The notes: generated from the letters alone by a model not told the origin. DNA of 8,648 nucleotides from Candidatus Curtissbacteria bacterium RIFCSPHIGHO2_01_FULL_41_11 (GCA_001776335.1 MFAZ01000005.1:18178-26825); one strand, 5' to 3'. Shown: positions 1 to 6,048, counted from the first letter of the stretch. Numbers and translations are program-made.

Positions 1-3
1 GAA

Positions 4-22
4 AGCTTGTATCTCGCAAGCT
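4..22. repeat. Short inverted repeat upstream of dinB
   Basis: AGCTTG (4-9) and CAAGCT (17-22) form a perfect 6-bp stem around a 7-nt loop, ending 10 nt before the polymerase ATG. It could be the terminator stem of a gene outside the window or an operator, but no T-tract follows it and it does not match a known LexA box. Confidence 0.35.
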
Positions 23-26
23 CGAT

Positions 27-58
27 ATAACAATGCAACAATATAACAATCGAACAAT
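27..58 (+). repeat. Four tandem 8-bp NNAACAAT units across the dinB start
   Basis: Four consecutive octamers share AACAAT and differ only in the first two bases (AT, GC, AT, CG). The ATG at 33-35 lies across the junction of the first and second units. The repeats encode the QQYNN extension in front of the conserved RTILHVD segment. The unit length is not a multiple of three. Confidence 0.7.
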
Positions 59-1358
59 CCTTCACGTCGATTTGAACAGTTTTTTTGCAACCAGCGAGCA
101 GCAGGCGAATCCTTATTTACGAGGAAAACCTGTTGGTATTATTAAAGCCCGTGGCAGGACTTGTGTAATCGCGGCTTCTGTTCAGGCTAAAAAATTCGGG
201 GTTCGGACAGGAACCACTACTTATGAAGCTAAAAAGCTTTGTCCCGCAATTATTCTGGTTGAAGCCGATTTTGATAAATATGCAGACATCACTTATCGCT
301 TTATTAAGATTTGCAAAACGTATTCTCCACTTTGCGAAGTATTTTCTTTGGACGAGTGTTTTATAGACGTCACCGAATCTGAAAAGTTTTTTCCACGCCT
401 GCCACGCAAGCCGAACTTGGAAGAATCGACATGGATGGAAATGGGCAAAAGCTTGCGAGGCGTTGCGGACGGGGGGAATGTTTTTAATATTGCATTTGAG
501 ATTAAAGACAGGTTGAGAGCCGAGATTGGTGATTATATGACCTGCTCTATCGGCGTTTCCTACAACAAGCTTCTTGCTAAGCTTGCCGGCGAGCAGATTA
601 AACCGGACGGGCTTTTCTGGATCACCGACGATAACGCTATTGCGGTTTTGGATAAATCGGAGCTAATGGATGTTTGCGGAATCGGCTGGGGATTAAGTGG
701 ACATTTAAGAAAACTTGGAATTGGCAGTTTCCCCCAGCTTAGAAGCAAGTCTTTGGCATTTTTGCATAAACATTTCGGGCCTTGGTGGTCCGTGCACCTT
801 TATAACACAGCCCGTGGAATTGACGGTTCATCTGTTAATTCTTTTTTGAGCCTGGAAGAGGCTAAGAGCGTGGGCAGAACTTATACTACACACCGTAATC
901 TATATAAGAAGGAAGAGGTTCGGCGACTGATGCGTAATTTGTGCGAAGAAGCGGCGGCAAAAGCAAGGGCGATGAATCTTGCGGGTAGATATGTGGGAGT
1001 TGTCCTTCGCGGCGGGGAAGAGAGCAGATATGGGCATTTTACCCTTAAAGAATATATTGACGATGGCAAAAAGTTTTTTGATTTGTGTCTGCAGATTACG
1101 CGCGAATGGACGCTGCCATATGTCCGCTTTTGCGGAGTGACACTTGGAATGCTTACCAAATCCGAATACTTGACTGCTCCCCTTTTCCCTGGTGAGTTGA
1201 GACGCCGAAAGCTGGTTGCGGCTCTGGATGCAATTAACAATCGTTTTGGTGATTACACAATTTATCCCAGCCAGCTTTTGGGAACTTCTATAATTAGACC
1301 GGAGGTAAATGGCTATTTTGGAGATCGAGCTTATAGATTAAAAATCATGGTTCGCTGA
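33..1358 (+). CDS. dinB: Y-family translesion DNA polymerase (DinB / Pol IV-like)
   Basis: Error-tolerant DNA polymerase predicted to copy past damaged bases using two metal ions. The palm opens with ILHVDLNSFFA, where D13 is the first metal ligand and F18 sits at the steric-gate position. SLDECFIDVT supplies the catalytic D107-E108 pair. CSIGVSYNKLLAKLA (about 171-185) and the helix-hairpin-helix segment around VCGIGWGLSGHLRKLGI (214-230) form the palm end and thumb. The little-finger domain starts near KSVGRTYTTHRN (279-290). YLTAPLF in the C-terminal quarter may be a degenerate clamp-binding site. At 441 aa it is longer than E. coli DinB (351 aa), through an insertion of about 30 residues after the DE motif (roughly 117-150) and a long C-terminal tail ending the LDAINNRFGDYTI helix. 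The ATG at 33 lies inside octamer repeats and has no SD. The family assignment is firm; DinB versus a more distant Y-family branch is less certain. Confidence 0.93.
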   Translation: MQQYNNRTILHVDLNSFFATSEQQANPYLRGKPVGIIKARGRTCVIAASVQAKKFGVRTGTTTYEAKKLCPAIILVEADFDKYADITYRFIKICKTYSPLCEVFSLDECFIDVTESEKFFPRLPRKPNLEESTWMEMGKSLRGVADGGNVFNIAFEIKDRLRAEIGDYMTCSIGVSYNKLLAKLAGEQIKPDGLFWITDDNAIAVLDKSELMDVCGIGWGLSGHLRKLGIGSFPQLRSKSLAFLHKHFGPWWSVHLYNTARGIDGSSVNSFLSLEEAKSVGRTYTTHRNLYKKEEVRRLMRNLCEEAAAKARAMNLAGRYVGVVLRGGEESRYGHFTLKEYIDDGKKFFDLCLQITREWTLPYVRFCGVTLGMLTKSEYLTAPLFPGELRRRKLVAALDAINNRFGDYTIYPSQLLGTSIIRPEVNGYFGDRAYRLKIMVR

Positions 1359-1385
1359 CTTGAAATTTTTTAGAAAATCAAGCGG

Positions 1386-1414
1386 TTGATATAAGTAGGA
1401 AAGCTGTTTAAATT
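1386..1414 (+). promoter_or_regulatory. Possible promoter for the debranching-type glycosidase
   Basis: TTGATA (1386-1391) and TAAATT (1409-1414) are 17 nt apart. Transcription would start near 1421, leaving a leader of about 23 nt that holds the AGTAGGA ribosome site. The -10 matches consensus at only four of six positions, so this is tentative. AAGTAGGA also occurs upstream at about 1393-1400. Confidence 0.3.
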
Positions 1415-1443
1415 TAATATCGATTGAAGTAGGATTGACTTTT

Positions 1444-2793
1444 GTGAAAATTGATGTCCATACTGGAACTAAAGACGTATTTGCTATACGAGAAAAGATG
1501 ATAGCTGCAGAGACAGTCGAGGTAATTCGAGCAACGGCTGAAGAAGATAAATACAAGGTTGAAGATTCTCAGGGTTGTTTCCGCGCATCAGGGGGTCCGG
1601 AAACGGATTTTGATGCAATTTTTGGACGGGACGGGTTGATCTCCATAAAATCTAGACTTCATTCCGCACGAAGATCGCCAGATCAATTAGAACTTTTTAA
1701 TCCCGTACGTAAAACACTTCTTACTTTGGCGCTTTTCCAGGGAAAAGAAATCAATCCGGCAAGAGATGAAGAACCGGGTAAAATTCCTCACGAACTGCGC
1801 TTTCCTGATTCAGAAAAAAATATTGAAATACTGGAAAGAATGAAGGGAGAAGGCTGGCCAGTGGTCAAAGATCTTCATTATTTCGGATCAGTTGATTCAA
1901 CTCCACTGTTTGTAGACGCAACTTGTGAGTATTTTCTGGAAACAGAAGATTTAGAATTTTTTAGAAAATTAGAACCTAATGTGAGAGCAGCAATATGTCA
2001 CATGGAGGAATTTGGCGACATGCTGGGGGATGGTTATATCAGGTTTTCCGCAAGAAACAGAAACGCACTTTTGAATCAGGGTTGGATGGACTCCTTTGAT
2101 TCTTTGGAAATAGAACCCGGTGTACGTCCAAAGGAACCTATTGCATTGGTTGAAGTGCAAGCTTATGCGTATAGTGCTTATGTAAATGCAGGAGAAGCAT
2201 ATAGGAGAATTGGCGATTATGGGCTGAGCAAGGAACTCTTTCAGAAGGCTGGGCTTATTAAGTCGAGATTTAATGATGATTTTTGGATGGAAGACGAACA
2301 ATATTTTGCTTGTGCTTTAGATGTTGACAACAAGCAGGTGCGAGAAATTCGTTCTAATCCCGGACATGCAATCCTTACCGGAATAATTGGTCACGAGAAG
2401 CTTCCTAAAATTGTCGACAGACTAATGCAACCTGATATGTTTACACCGCACGGCATTAGAACTCTAAGCAGACTATCTAAATTTTTCTCTTATACTCCTC
2501 CCAAAGGTTATCATAATGGTTCGATTTGGCCGCACGACAATGGTTTTATTTACCTTGGTCTTAAAAAGATGGGCTTTTTGAAGGAAGCTATAGCTGTAAG
2601 AGATGCCCTTTTGAGTGCCCAACATAGCTTGCTTCGTGATTTTAATATAAGAAACCCGGAACTTTATACCGCTGATTTTGATGATAATTTATTACCATAT
2701 GATACGGCTCAACATCCTCAGACATGGGTCCGAGAAATAAATGCTATTTGGACTAACCCTAGAGAACAAGAAGAACTTTTAACGGCTTCTTAA
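1444..2793 (+). CDS. Glycogen-debranching-type glycosidase, catalytic domain only
   Basis: Predicted alpha-glucan hydrolase of the amylo-alpha-1,6-glucosidase/GDB1-like superfamily with an (alpha/alpha)6-barrel. Recognisable family motifs, in order, are FGRDGLISI near the N-terminus, NQGWMDSFDS (normally NQGW-DS in debranching enzymes, with the Asp a likely acid/base residue), EVQAYAYSAY, and GYHNGSIWPHDNGFI, followed by ELYTADFDD and the C-terminal helices. I chose the GTG at 1444 because AGTAGGA (1428-1434) sits 9 nt before it; an in-frame TTG at 1435 directly abuts that site and leaves no spacing. The product is about 449 aa, much shorter than the roughly 650-720 aa of two-domain prokaryotic debranching enzymes, and lacks their N-terminal beta-domain. 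No signal peptide is visible, so it is probably cytoplasmic. Other GH15/GH63-like specificities, such as trehalose or other alpha-glucosides, cannot be excluded. It ends 21 nt from the convergent CvpA-CAP gene. Confidence 0.82.
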   Translation: MKIDVHTGTKDVFAIREKMIAAETVEVIRATAEEDKYKVEDSQGCFRASGGPETDFDAIFGRDGLISIKSRLHSARRSPDQLELFNPVRKTLLTLALFQGKEINPARDEEPGKIPHELRFPDSEKNIEILERMKGEGWPVVKDLHYFGSVDSTPLFVDATCEYFLETEDLEFFRKLEPNVRAAICHMEEFGDMLGDGYIRFSARNRNALLNQGWMDSFDSLEIEPGVRPKEPIALVEVQAYAYSAYVNAGEAYRRIGDYGLSKELFQKAGLIKSRFNDDFWMEDEQYFACALDVDNKQVREIRSNPGHAILTGIIGHEKLPKIVDRLMQPDMFTPHGIRTLSRLSKFFSYTPPKGYHNGSIWPHDNGFIYLGLKKMGFLKEAIAVRDALLSAQHSLLRDFNIRNPELYTADFDDNLLPYDTAQHPQTWVREINAIWTNPREQEELLTAS

Positions 2794-2814
2794 TCCTTCG
2801 ACAAGCTCAGGATT
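2792..2814. terminator. REP-like hairpin between convergent genes
   Basis: AATCCT (2792-2797) and AGGATT (2809-2814) form a 6-bp stem around an 11-nt loop. It overlaps one stop codon and abuts the other, and TTTTAATT follows on the plus strand, so it could end both transcripts. The 19-base core TCCTTCGACAAGCTCAGGA resembles REP-like elements common in many bacterial genomes (recollection of the pattern, not a search). A divergent relative lies at 5763-5781. Confidence 0.55.
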
Positions 2815-3771
2815 TTAATTCGTGAAGACTTGGGTGAACATTACTCCGTAGACTCCCCCGTCGATTGCTCCGATGCCAATCTTTTTAAATGCAGGATCAA
2901 GTATATTCCTTTTGTGGCCGGGACTGTTGATGAATCCTGTCATGGCCCGATTGGTATCCGGAGCAAGGGCAAGATTTTCTCCGGCTAATGTGTAAAAAAT
3001 TCCGACGTCCTGCAGCCTATCCCCGACATCCTTGCCTTCCGGGGAGAAGTGAGAAAAATAGCCTCTTGCAAACATGTCCTCGGAGTGTTTTCTGCCAACC
3101 TCTGCCCTTTTTTCATCCCATACAAGAGGTTCTACTCCTGCTTTTTGCCTCTGTTCATTTACCATTTGAAACATTTTCTGCTCGCTTTGGCGGTCAACTG
3201 TGCCTAGCGGTTGTTTAAAGCCCAGGTCGACAGACTTTTTTTCTTCAGGGTTAACTGTTAAAAAAGTCAGGCTTTGCTTGGCAATCGGGCCAAAGATATT
3301 ATTGAAAGGGCGCTCCAAAACTCCTGCCTGGTCGAGAAGCGGTGAGCCGATTTTGGAGTTGAGAATGTCTTTTTTAATTATCGGGTTTATAGGAAGGGAC
3401 ACTATAAAAAGAAGCACGAATGCCAGAAAAAGAAGAGCGTTTAGGATGGCAGGCATAAAACCCAGATATTTGTTAAAAGGATTAGCCAGAAGATTTTTGA
3501 CGGTTTTTTTAAAAAGAGCGCTGAAAACTGTGAAAAACAGGGCTTCTGCTGTGAGCCAAATCAAAAGAAAAGCGACGGGGTTTGCAGCTATTTTGGGAAT
3601 ATTAAATATGTTTATTAAGACACCGGCAACCGGTTGGTAGAAAGCAAGCGAAGCGATAAGAGAAACCAAAAAGCCGACGATGTCGATTAGCTGGACAAAA
3701 AGGCCACGCTTGTAGCCTTCGATGGCGAAGAAGCCGATAACCATGAGAATAATAAAATCTACCCAATTCAT
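2815..3771 (-). CDS. CvpA-family membrane domain fused to CAP/SCP (YkwD-like) domain
   Basis: Two-domain envelope protein of 318 aa. Residues 1-165 form a CvpA-like unit with about four membrane helices (roughly 5-20, 28-47, 65-87 and 105-127); MNWVDFIILMVIGFFAIEGYKRG is a typical CvpA start. A linker leads to a CAP domain from about 192 to the end. The CAP signature is visible in NEQRQKAGVEPLVWDEKRAEVGRKHSEDM (H229), the YFSHFSPEG segment (H241), GENLA (E265) and SPGHKRNIL (H286). CAP domains usually act outside the membrane, perhaps binding or processing wall or surface ligands; the actual substrate is unknown. CvpA proteins on their own are linked to envelope homeostasis and colicin V export. 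No SD precedes the ATG, but a good promoter lies about 40 nt upstream. The gene runs convergent to the glycosidase. Domain calls are confident; biological role is not. Confidence 0.88.
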   Translation of the reverse strand: MNWVDFIILMVIGFFAIEGYKRGLFVQLIDIVGFLVSLIASLAFYQPVAGVLINIFNIPKIAANPVAFLLIWLTAEALFFTVFSALFKKTVKNLLANPFNKYLGFMPAILNALLFLAFVLLFIVSLPINPIIKKDILNSKIGSPLLDQAGVLERPFNNIFGPIAKQSLTFLTVNPEEKKSVDLGFKQPLGTVDRQSEQKMFQMVNEQRQKAGVEPLVWDEKRAEVGRKHSEDMFARGYFSHFSPEGKDVGDRLQDVGIFYTLAGENLALAPDTNRAMTGFINSPGHKRNILDPAFKKIGIGAIDGGVYGVMFTQVFTN

Positions 3772-3798
3772 TGTTGGATGTTAGATGTTAGATTTTAG
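3772..3798 (-). repeat. 7-bp tandem repeats in the cvpA-CAP leader
   Basis: Read on the minus strand the leader is CTAAAAT, then two CTAACAT units, then CCAACA directly joined to the ATG. The start context AACAATG is the same as at dinB. No SD is present, so the CA-rich repeats may stand in for one. Confidence 0.55.
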
Positions 3799-3810
3799 TT
3801 GTGTCTGTAA

Positions 3811-3839
3811 ATTATATAGGATGTAGTGTGCGGCTTCAA
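3811..3839 (-). promoter_or_regulatory. Promoter of the cvpA-CAP gene
   Basis: On the minus strand TTGAAG (3839-3834) is followed after 17 nt by a perfect TATAAT (3816-3811). Transcription would begin near 3804, giving a leader of about 32 nt made up mostly of the CTAACAT repeats. Confidence 0.7.
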
Positions 3840-3846
3840 AATTAAA

Positions 3847-4371
3847 TTATCGTCGGGGGTTGGTGTAAAGATTGTATGCCCGGAGAAACGATTTTTGAAC
3901 AGGTAAAGAAGCATATGCTGCTGCTAAATCCTTATTGCCGTCGGCGTGAGCTAGAGAAGCTTTTGCCAGAGACCGATCACGAATACGTCTGTTGATAGCA
4001 ATATCGTGGTAGTCGTTTCCATAAAGCAATGTTTGTGCGAGAACACCAAATATTACTCTTACTTGTCTTTCTGTAGGAGTTGTTGAAGGTTCTTTACCTG
4101 TTGCCAATTCTGCTAAATATATGAGAATAGGGTCTACAGTCTGTAATACTTCTTCAACCTTCTGATCGTGTCTTTGTCTTAGGCGCTCACCACCATGGAA
4201 CATAGCAATCCTAAAGCTTTTCCGATATAAAGGGTCTCGAGCTTTTATGAAATCTTCAACTGACTCAGCAAAGAATTTATATAGATTATCCGTATCGCTT
4301 AAAACCCGCTCTGCGCTACTGTTGTAAAAATCAAGTAGTGTGTCTTTTGGTTTGGATTTTCTTTCAGCCAT
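3847..4371 (-). CDS. Hypothetical helical soluble protein, 174 aa
   Basis: I do not recognise the family. The protein is rich in charged helices, with no signal peptide and no membrane segment. The N-terminal third (DTLLDFYNSSAERVLSDTDNLYKFFAESVEDFIKARD in part) reads as an amphipathic helical pair, the middle carries an Arg/His-rich HGGERLRQRHDQK patch, and the C-terminus is basic (NLYTNPRR). An LxxLYGNDYHD segment near residues 113-122 has several potentially metal- or ligand-binding side chains, but no known motif. The gene looks real because it has a clean reading frame, a good promoter just upstream and a leader of only about 13 nt without SD. It lies upstream of cvpA-CAP on the same strand, but the 75-nt gap holds a separate promoter, so the two are probably not strictly one operon. 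Confidence 0.72.
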   Translation of the reverse strand: MAERKSKPKDTLLDFYNSSAERVLSDTDNLYKFFAESVEDFIKARDPLYRKSFRIAMFHGGERLRQRHDQKVEEVLQTVDPILIYLAELATGKEPSTTPTERQVRVIFGVLAQTLLYGNDYHDIAINRRIRDRSLAKASLAHADGNKDLAAAYASLPVQKSFLRAYNLYTNPRR

Positions 4372-4390
4372 AAGTGAGCATGAGGGACAA

Positions 4391-4419
4391 ATTAAATCAC
4401 TATTTGTTTACCGCGTCAA
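4391..4419 (-). promoter_or_regulatory. Promoter of the 174-aa hypothetical gene
   Basis: On the minus strand TTGACG (4419-4414), a 17-nt spacer and TTTAAT (4396-4391) match the sigma-70 consensus at five of six positions each. The predicted start of transcription is about 13 nt before the ATG, too close for a normal SD site. Confidence 0.65.
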
Positions 4420-4445
4420 CTTGAAGGACTTGTGGCTGGATTTGA

Positions 4446-4464
4446 TAATGTGGGGGCACAGGGA
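4446..4464 (+). repeat. 19-bp direct repeat, copy 1
   Basis: TAATGTGGGGGCACAGGGA occurs here and again, identically and in the same orientation, at 5742-5760. The copies bracket the AT-rich membrane-protein locus, with 1315 bp from outer edge to outer edge. The unit contains TGTG-GGGG-CACA, a tiny hairpin. G-rich elements of this style can mark ends of IS200/RAYT-related elements, but no transposase gene is present. Confidence 0.75.
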
Positions 4465-4480
4465 ATAGAATGGAACGCCC

Positions 4481-4551
4481 TGATTGACCACGTTTTACTT
4501 ATACATAATACTTTCAATAAGCTCGCTGTTTAAGAGTCAATCGAAGTAAAA
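4481..4551. repeat. Interleaved inverted repeats upstream of the membrane gene
   Basis: GATTGAC (4482-4488) pairs with GTCAATC (4536-4542), and TTTTACTT (4493-4500) pairs with AAGTAAAA (4544-4551). The order A-B-A'-B' is interleaved, not nested, so the RNA could form a pseudoknot-like fold or two alternative hairpins. The block ends 25 nt before the GTG start at 4577. A loose promoter-like TTGACC (4485-4490) with AT-rich sequence after it overlaps the left arm. Confidence 0.5.
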
Positions 4552-4576
4552 GTAATTTCTATGTTAAGCTGAAATT

Positions 4577-5371
4577 GTGAGTGAACAACTAGTTGCTTAT
4601 ATTCAAGATGCTTTGAATAAGGGGGCGTCAAAAGAGCATATCATAAAAGCGCTTTCGGACAGTGGTTGGAAAGAGTCTGATATACAACATGCCTTTTCCT
4701 TATTAGGGAAAAATGGTGAGCAAAATAGTTCTCAGAGCAAGCCTTTTTCAATTAAATTTTTAACTTTTTTTTATTTACTGTTCAGTGTATTATTTATAAT
4801 TCTAACTATTTGGTCGCTACAGCAAATTGAACCTGGTCCAGCGCCATTTTTTACTGGTTTTATTGCGATATTTTCTATCATAACTGCGGTAAGCCTTTTC
4901 CTTTTTAACGCAGCATTTTTAATCATAGTGGGAACTTCTACTCTTATCCTTTTACTTTTCCTATTTTATTTGGTATTTCTTTTACTCGATCCTATTCAAA
5001 ACCTCTTGATAGTAAACACATTGCAACCAATTTTTTCAGAGGCTGGTTTAACTCTTTTTGTCACATGGGCTATTTTTTATGCAATCGCTTTTTGTTTTGG
5101 GTTTACTTTAGTAATAGTGCTTAAAACTTTAGCAGAAAAGCTAATGAAACAGCCTACTAGAAAAGGGTTAATGGCCTTTTTAATTTTTATTGCTTTGGTA
5201 ATTCCAATGCTGTTATTGAGTTTGAAATTAGCAACTGGAATTAAAAAATATAGCACATATAAAGAAAATACTGTACAAGCAGTAGCTCAAATTAGCATGA
5301 GTGACTTCATTGAGGAGACCGTGCCCGACCTGAATGATATTCTTTCTGAAACAGACACATTATTTTATTGA
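4577..5371 (+). CDS. Multi-pass membrane protein with N-terminal helical domain (probably the 5' part of a frameshifted gene)
   Basis: Residues 1-45 form a three-helix, UBA-like domain (YIQDALNKGASKEHIIKALSDSGW, then KESDIQHAF), a layout I associate with membrane proteins of CPR bacteria. About five hydrophobic segments follow, near 58-80, 91-112, 113-136, 157-183 and 198-219. After the last one the chain leaves the membrane as a polar stretch (GIKKYSTYKENTVQ...) that stops abruptly at TGA after residue 264. The next frame resumes at once with a beta-rich sequence that looks like the missing outer domain. The start is GTG with no visible SD; interleaved inverted repeats lie just upstream. The gene is distinctly AT-rich and lies between two 19-bp direct repeats, which suggests acquisition as a unit. 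Function is unknown; it may be a sensor or anchor with a small extracytoplasmic domain. Confidence 0.78.
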   Translation: MSEQLVAYIQDALNKGASKEHIIKALSDSGWKESDIQHAFSLLGKNGEQNSSQSKPFSIKFLTFFYLLFSVLFIILTIWSLQQIEPGPAPFFTGFIAIFSIITAVSLFLFNAAFLIIVGTSTLILLLFLFYLVFLLLDPIQNLLIVNTLQPIFSEAGLTLFVTWAIFYAIAFCFGFTLVIVLKTLAEKLMKQPTRKGLMAFLIFIALVIPMLLLSLKLATGIKKYSTYKENTVQAVAQISMSDFIEETVPDLNDILSETDTLFY

Positions 5372-5658
5372 AAGCGGATCTAACCATACCTAAAACAAGG
5401 GAATACTATGTATCTGTGGATTTTATACTTCCTTTGAAAGATAATGTAGCAGCATCTGTTCCTTTTATCTCATTAAATGACTCACCCGAAAACATTTTTT
5501 TTATAGGTCAACTTAATGCTGGACTAAATAAAGTCACAATATATATGCATCCTCTTGATAAGGGTAACCAAATAAAAGTTGAGGTCTATGATGTTAAACC
5601 TGGAGCTATTAGTCCTGGGGTATTTTTGCTAAAGAAACAACACCTTACTCAACAATAA
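5368..5658 (+). pseudogene. Beta-rich C-terminal domain, probably the frameshifted continuation of the 4577 gene
   Basis: This 96-codon frame starts at a TTG overlapping the upstream TGA and has no SD, so independent initiation is weakly supported. Its sequence (LTIPKTREYYVSVDFILPL, then SVPFISLND, FFIGQLNAGLNKVTIYMHPLD, IKVEVYDVKPG) reads as consecutive beta strands, like an extracytoplasmic beta-sandwich without a signal or anchor of its own. One extra T in the TTTT run at 5363-5366 would join it smoothly to the membrane protein (...SETDTLFLLKADLTIPK...), giving about 360 aa. Alternatives are translational coupling through the TTGA overlap, which would leave a separate anchorless protein, or an assembly error. 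The exact domain family is not recognised. Confidence 0.6.
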
Positions 5659-5741
5659 GTATCTTTTTCCTTCCACGGGTACTGGAACATTTTAAGCTTC
5701 AAATTTTCAAACAAAGTTAAGAGAAGGTTAAAATTTATGGC

Positions 5742-5887
5742 TAATGTGGGGGCACAGGGACTTCCTTCACTTCGTTTAGGATAAACTTCTCGTCCCAGTT
5801 TACCCAGTTTTGCAAGTTCATGATGAACACGAGTTTGCAAAACTGTGGAGCAGTACGGTCGCGGCCCCTTACGGCCTTATAGCTCCA
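5742..5887 (+). repeat. Structured repeat block: 19-bp repeat copy 2 plus serial stem-loops
   Basis: Copy 2 of the 19-bp repeat (5742-5760) opens a run of adjoining inverted repeats. GGGAC (5757-5761) pairs with GTCCC (5792-5796) and encloses a TCCT...AGGA element (5763-5781) of the same 19-nt type as at 2794-2812. CAGTTTTGCAA (5805-5815) pairs perfectly with TTGCAAAACTG (5835-5845), and its loop contains GTTCAT-G-ATGAAC. TGGAGC (5846-5851) pairs with GCTCCA (5882-5887) and encloses GGCC...GGCC. No credible protein is encoded. It is best explained as a degenerate REP/IS200-like mobile element or a structured non-coding RNA. Confidence 0.55.
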
Positions 5888-6048
5888 GGAAGCAGTGTAC
5901 CACTTTGAGGCTAAATGGAACAAATGGGACAGTATAAAAAGGATCAAAATTTGCTTTTTAAAAAATCTGAGCAAATCTCTACTGTTACACTCTAAATGCA
6001 ATTCAGTGCTATTGCACTCTCCATTCTAAGGTAGTAGAATAATAGCCC
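5888..6048. other. Intergenic stretch before the 88-aa gene
   Basis: No gene is supported here. It is AT-rich and contains overlapping small inverted repeats: AGTGC (6005-6009) with GCACT (6014-6018), and alternatively TGCAAT (5997-6002) with ATTGCA (6011-6016). The right end holds the promoter of the next gene. Confidence 0.5.
6012..6040 (+). promoter_or_regulatory. Promoter giving a leaderless mRNA for the 88-aa gene
   Basis: TAGAAT (6035-6040) is a good -10 and ends 8 nt before the ATG at 6049. TTGCAC (6012-6017), 17 nt further up, is a weak -35. Transcription would start at about 6047-6049, at the start codon. This fits the lack of an SD (AATAGCCC precedes the ATG). The -35 overlaps the small hairpin, a possible regulator site. 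Confidence 0.5.

Noticed and set aside
27..58. CRISPR-like repeat array
   Set aside because: The units are 8 bp, contiguous and without spacers, so this is a short tandem repeat; no CRISPR array was seen anywhere in the window.
881..1240. Minus-strand frame inside dinB
   Set aside because: It is an antisense shadow of conserved polymerase sequence; the translation is low-complexity Ser/Arg-rich.
1969..2301. Minus-strand frame inside the glycosidase gene
   Set aside because: It is antisense to the conserved NQGWMDS and EVQAYAYSAY region and has no domain of its own.
2988..3640. Plus-strand frames opposite the cvpA-CAP gene
   Set aside because: They lie antisense to a gene with clear CvpA and CAP motifs and their own translations show no recognisable motif.
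5357..5371. Programmed -1 ribosomal frameshift
   Set aside because: The codons TTA TTT TAT TGA do not offer a proper slippery heptamer, because re-pairing after a -1 slip mismatches at both sites.
5741..6001. Minus-strand 86-codon frame over the hairpin block
   Set aside because: It lies across the repeat and inverted repeats, its last residues simply translate the 19-bp repeat, and no domain or SD is visible.
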